NCBI GenBank assembly: GCA_035640715.1
Contig: DASQVO010000255.1
Coordinates: forward strand, 1 to 20,495
DNA length: 20,495 nt
DNA from: DASQVO01 sp035640715
Lineage (GTDB): Bacteria > Actinomycetota > Actinomycetes > Streptosporangiales > Streptosporangiaceae
Reading direction: 5' to 3'
Below the pieces are notes generated by a model that was not told where the DNA came from, ran no database searches, and worked only from the letters and a program-made list of their open reading frames with translations. Position numbers and translations under genes: made by a program. Of this stretch, positions 20,409 through 20,495 are shown in pieces (position 1 is the first letter of the stretch; each line of letters begins with the position of its first letter).

Positions 20409-20495
20409 TCAGGCTGTCACGGCCTGCTCGCTGCCGGCAAGGTTGGTCCGGTAGAACTCCGTGAGCTTGGCGATGGCGGGGCCGACGTACCGCTC
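20409..20495 (-). CDS. 3' end of a minus-strand gene running off the window
   Basis: A frame open from the right edge ends at TGA 20409-20411 and encodes the last 28 residues, ERYVGPAIAKLTEFYRTNLA followed by GSEQAVTA. The amphipathic helix and codon use look like real protein. The piece is too short to name; most of the gene lies beyond 20495. Confidence 0.5.
   Translation of the reverse strand, partial: ERYVGPAIAKLTEFYRTNLAGSEQAVTA

Overview
The window is high-GC DNA with frequent GTG and TTG starts, two likely leaderless genes and actinobacterial-type protein families. It most likely comes from a soil or plant-associated actinomycete chromosome. No rRNA, tRNA or CRISPR array was seen. Coding blocks alternate with stretches of decayed genes and insertion-sequence DNA, so this reads as an accessory region.

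Left part (1-5630): the 3' end of a 5-oxoprolinase subunit C / allophanate hydrolase subunit 2 family gene; a pair of very small genes (36 and 81 residues); an internally deleted IS5-type element (1479-2052); a 5'-truncated tyrosine integrase; a two-gene unit of a TetR regulator and a RibD-C/dihydrofolate-reductase-like enzyme; and a complete IS5-type element (4652-5629) that is a relative of the deleted copy, in the opposite orientation. All four IS ends are flanked by TAA.

Middle (5760-7960): a secreted sialidase-like (BNR/Asp-box) protein with its own promoter and terminator, then a decayed unidentified gene that keeps its terminator.

Main system (7962-14020): a tight minus-strand operon encoding a cyclase-family hydrolase, an AMP-forming acyl-CoA synthetase, an APH-fold kinase and an ACAD10/11-type acyl-CoA dehydrogenase. 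It diverges from a regulator that fuses an XRE helix-turn-helix to a TetR protein. A 17-bp palindrome and a matching half-site sit on the two divergent promoters. The synthetase/kinase/dehydrogenase trio matches the logic of 4-hydroxyacid catabolism: CoA activation, phosphorylation of the hydroxyl, then dehydrogenase-family chemistry. The hydrolase could supply the hydroxyacid, for example by opening a lactone. This is the most interesting part of the window.

Right part (15013-20495): a probably leaderless GntR regulator immediately upstream of a convincing 1-aminocyclopropane-1-carboxylate (ACC) deaminase gene (acdS), which fits a plant-associated lifestyle; a DUF899 thioredoxin-like protein; a probably leaderless FMN-dependent alpha-hydroxyacid oxidase / lactate 2-monooxygenase-like gene; then decayed sequence with a membrane-protein fragment, a serine-resolvase fragment and the last codons of a minus-strand gene running off the window.
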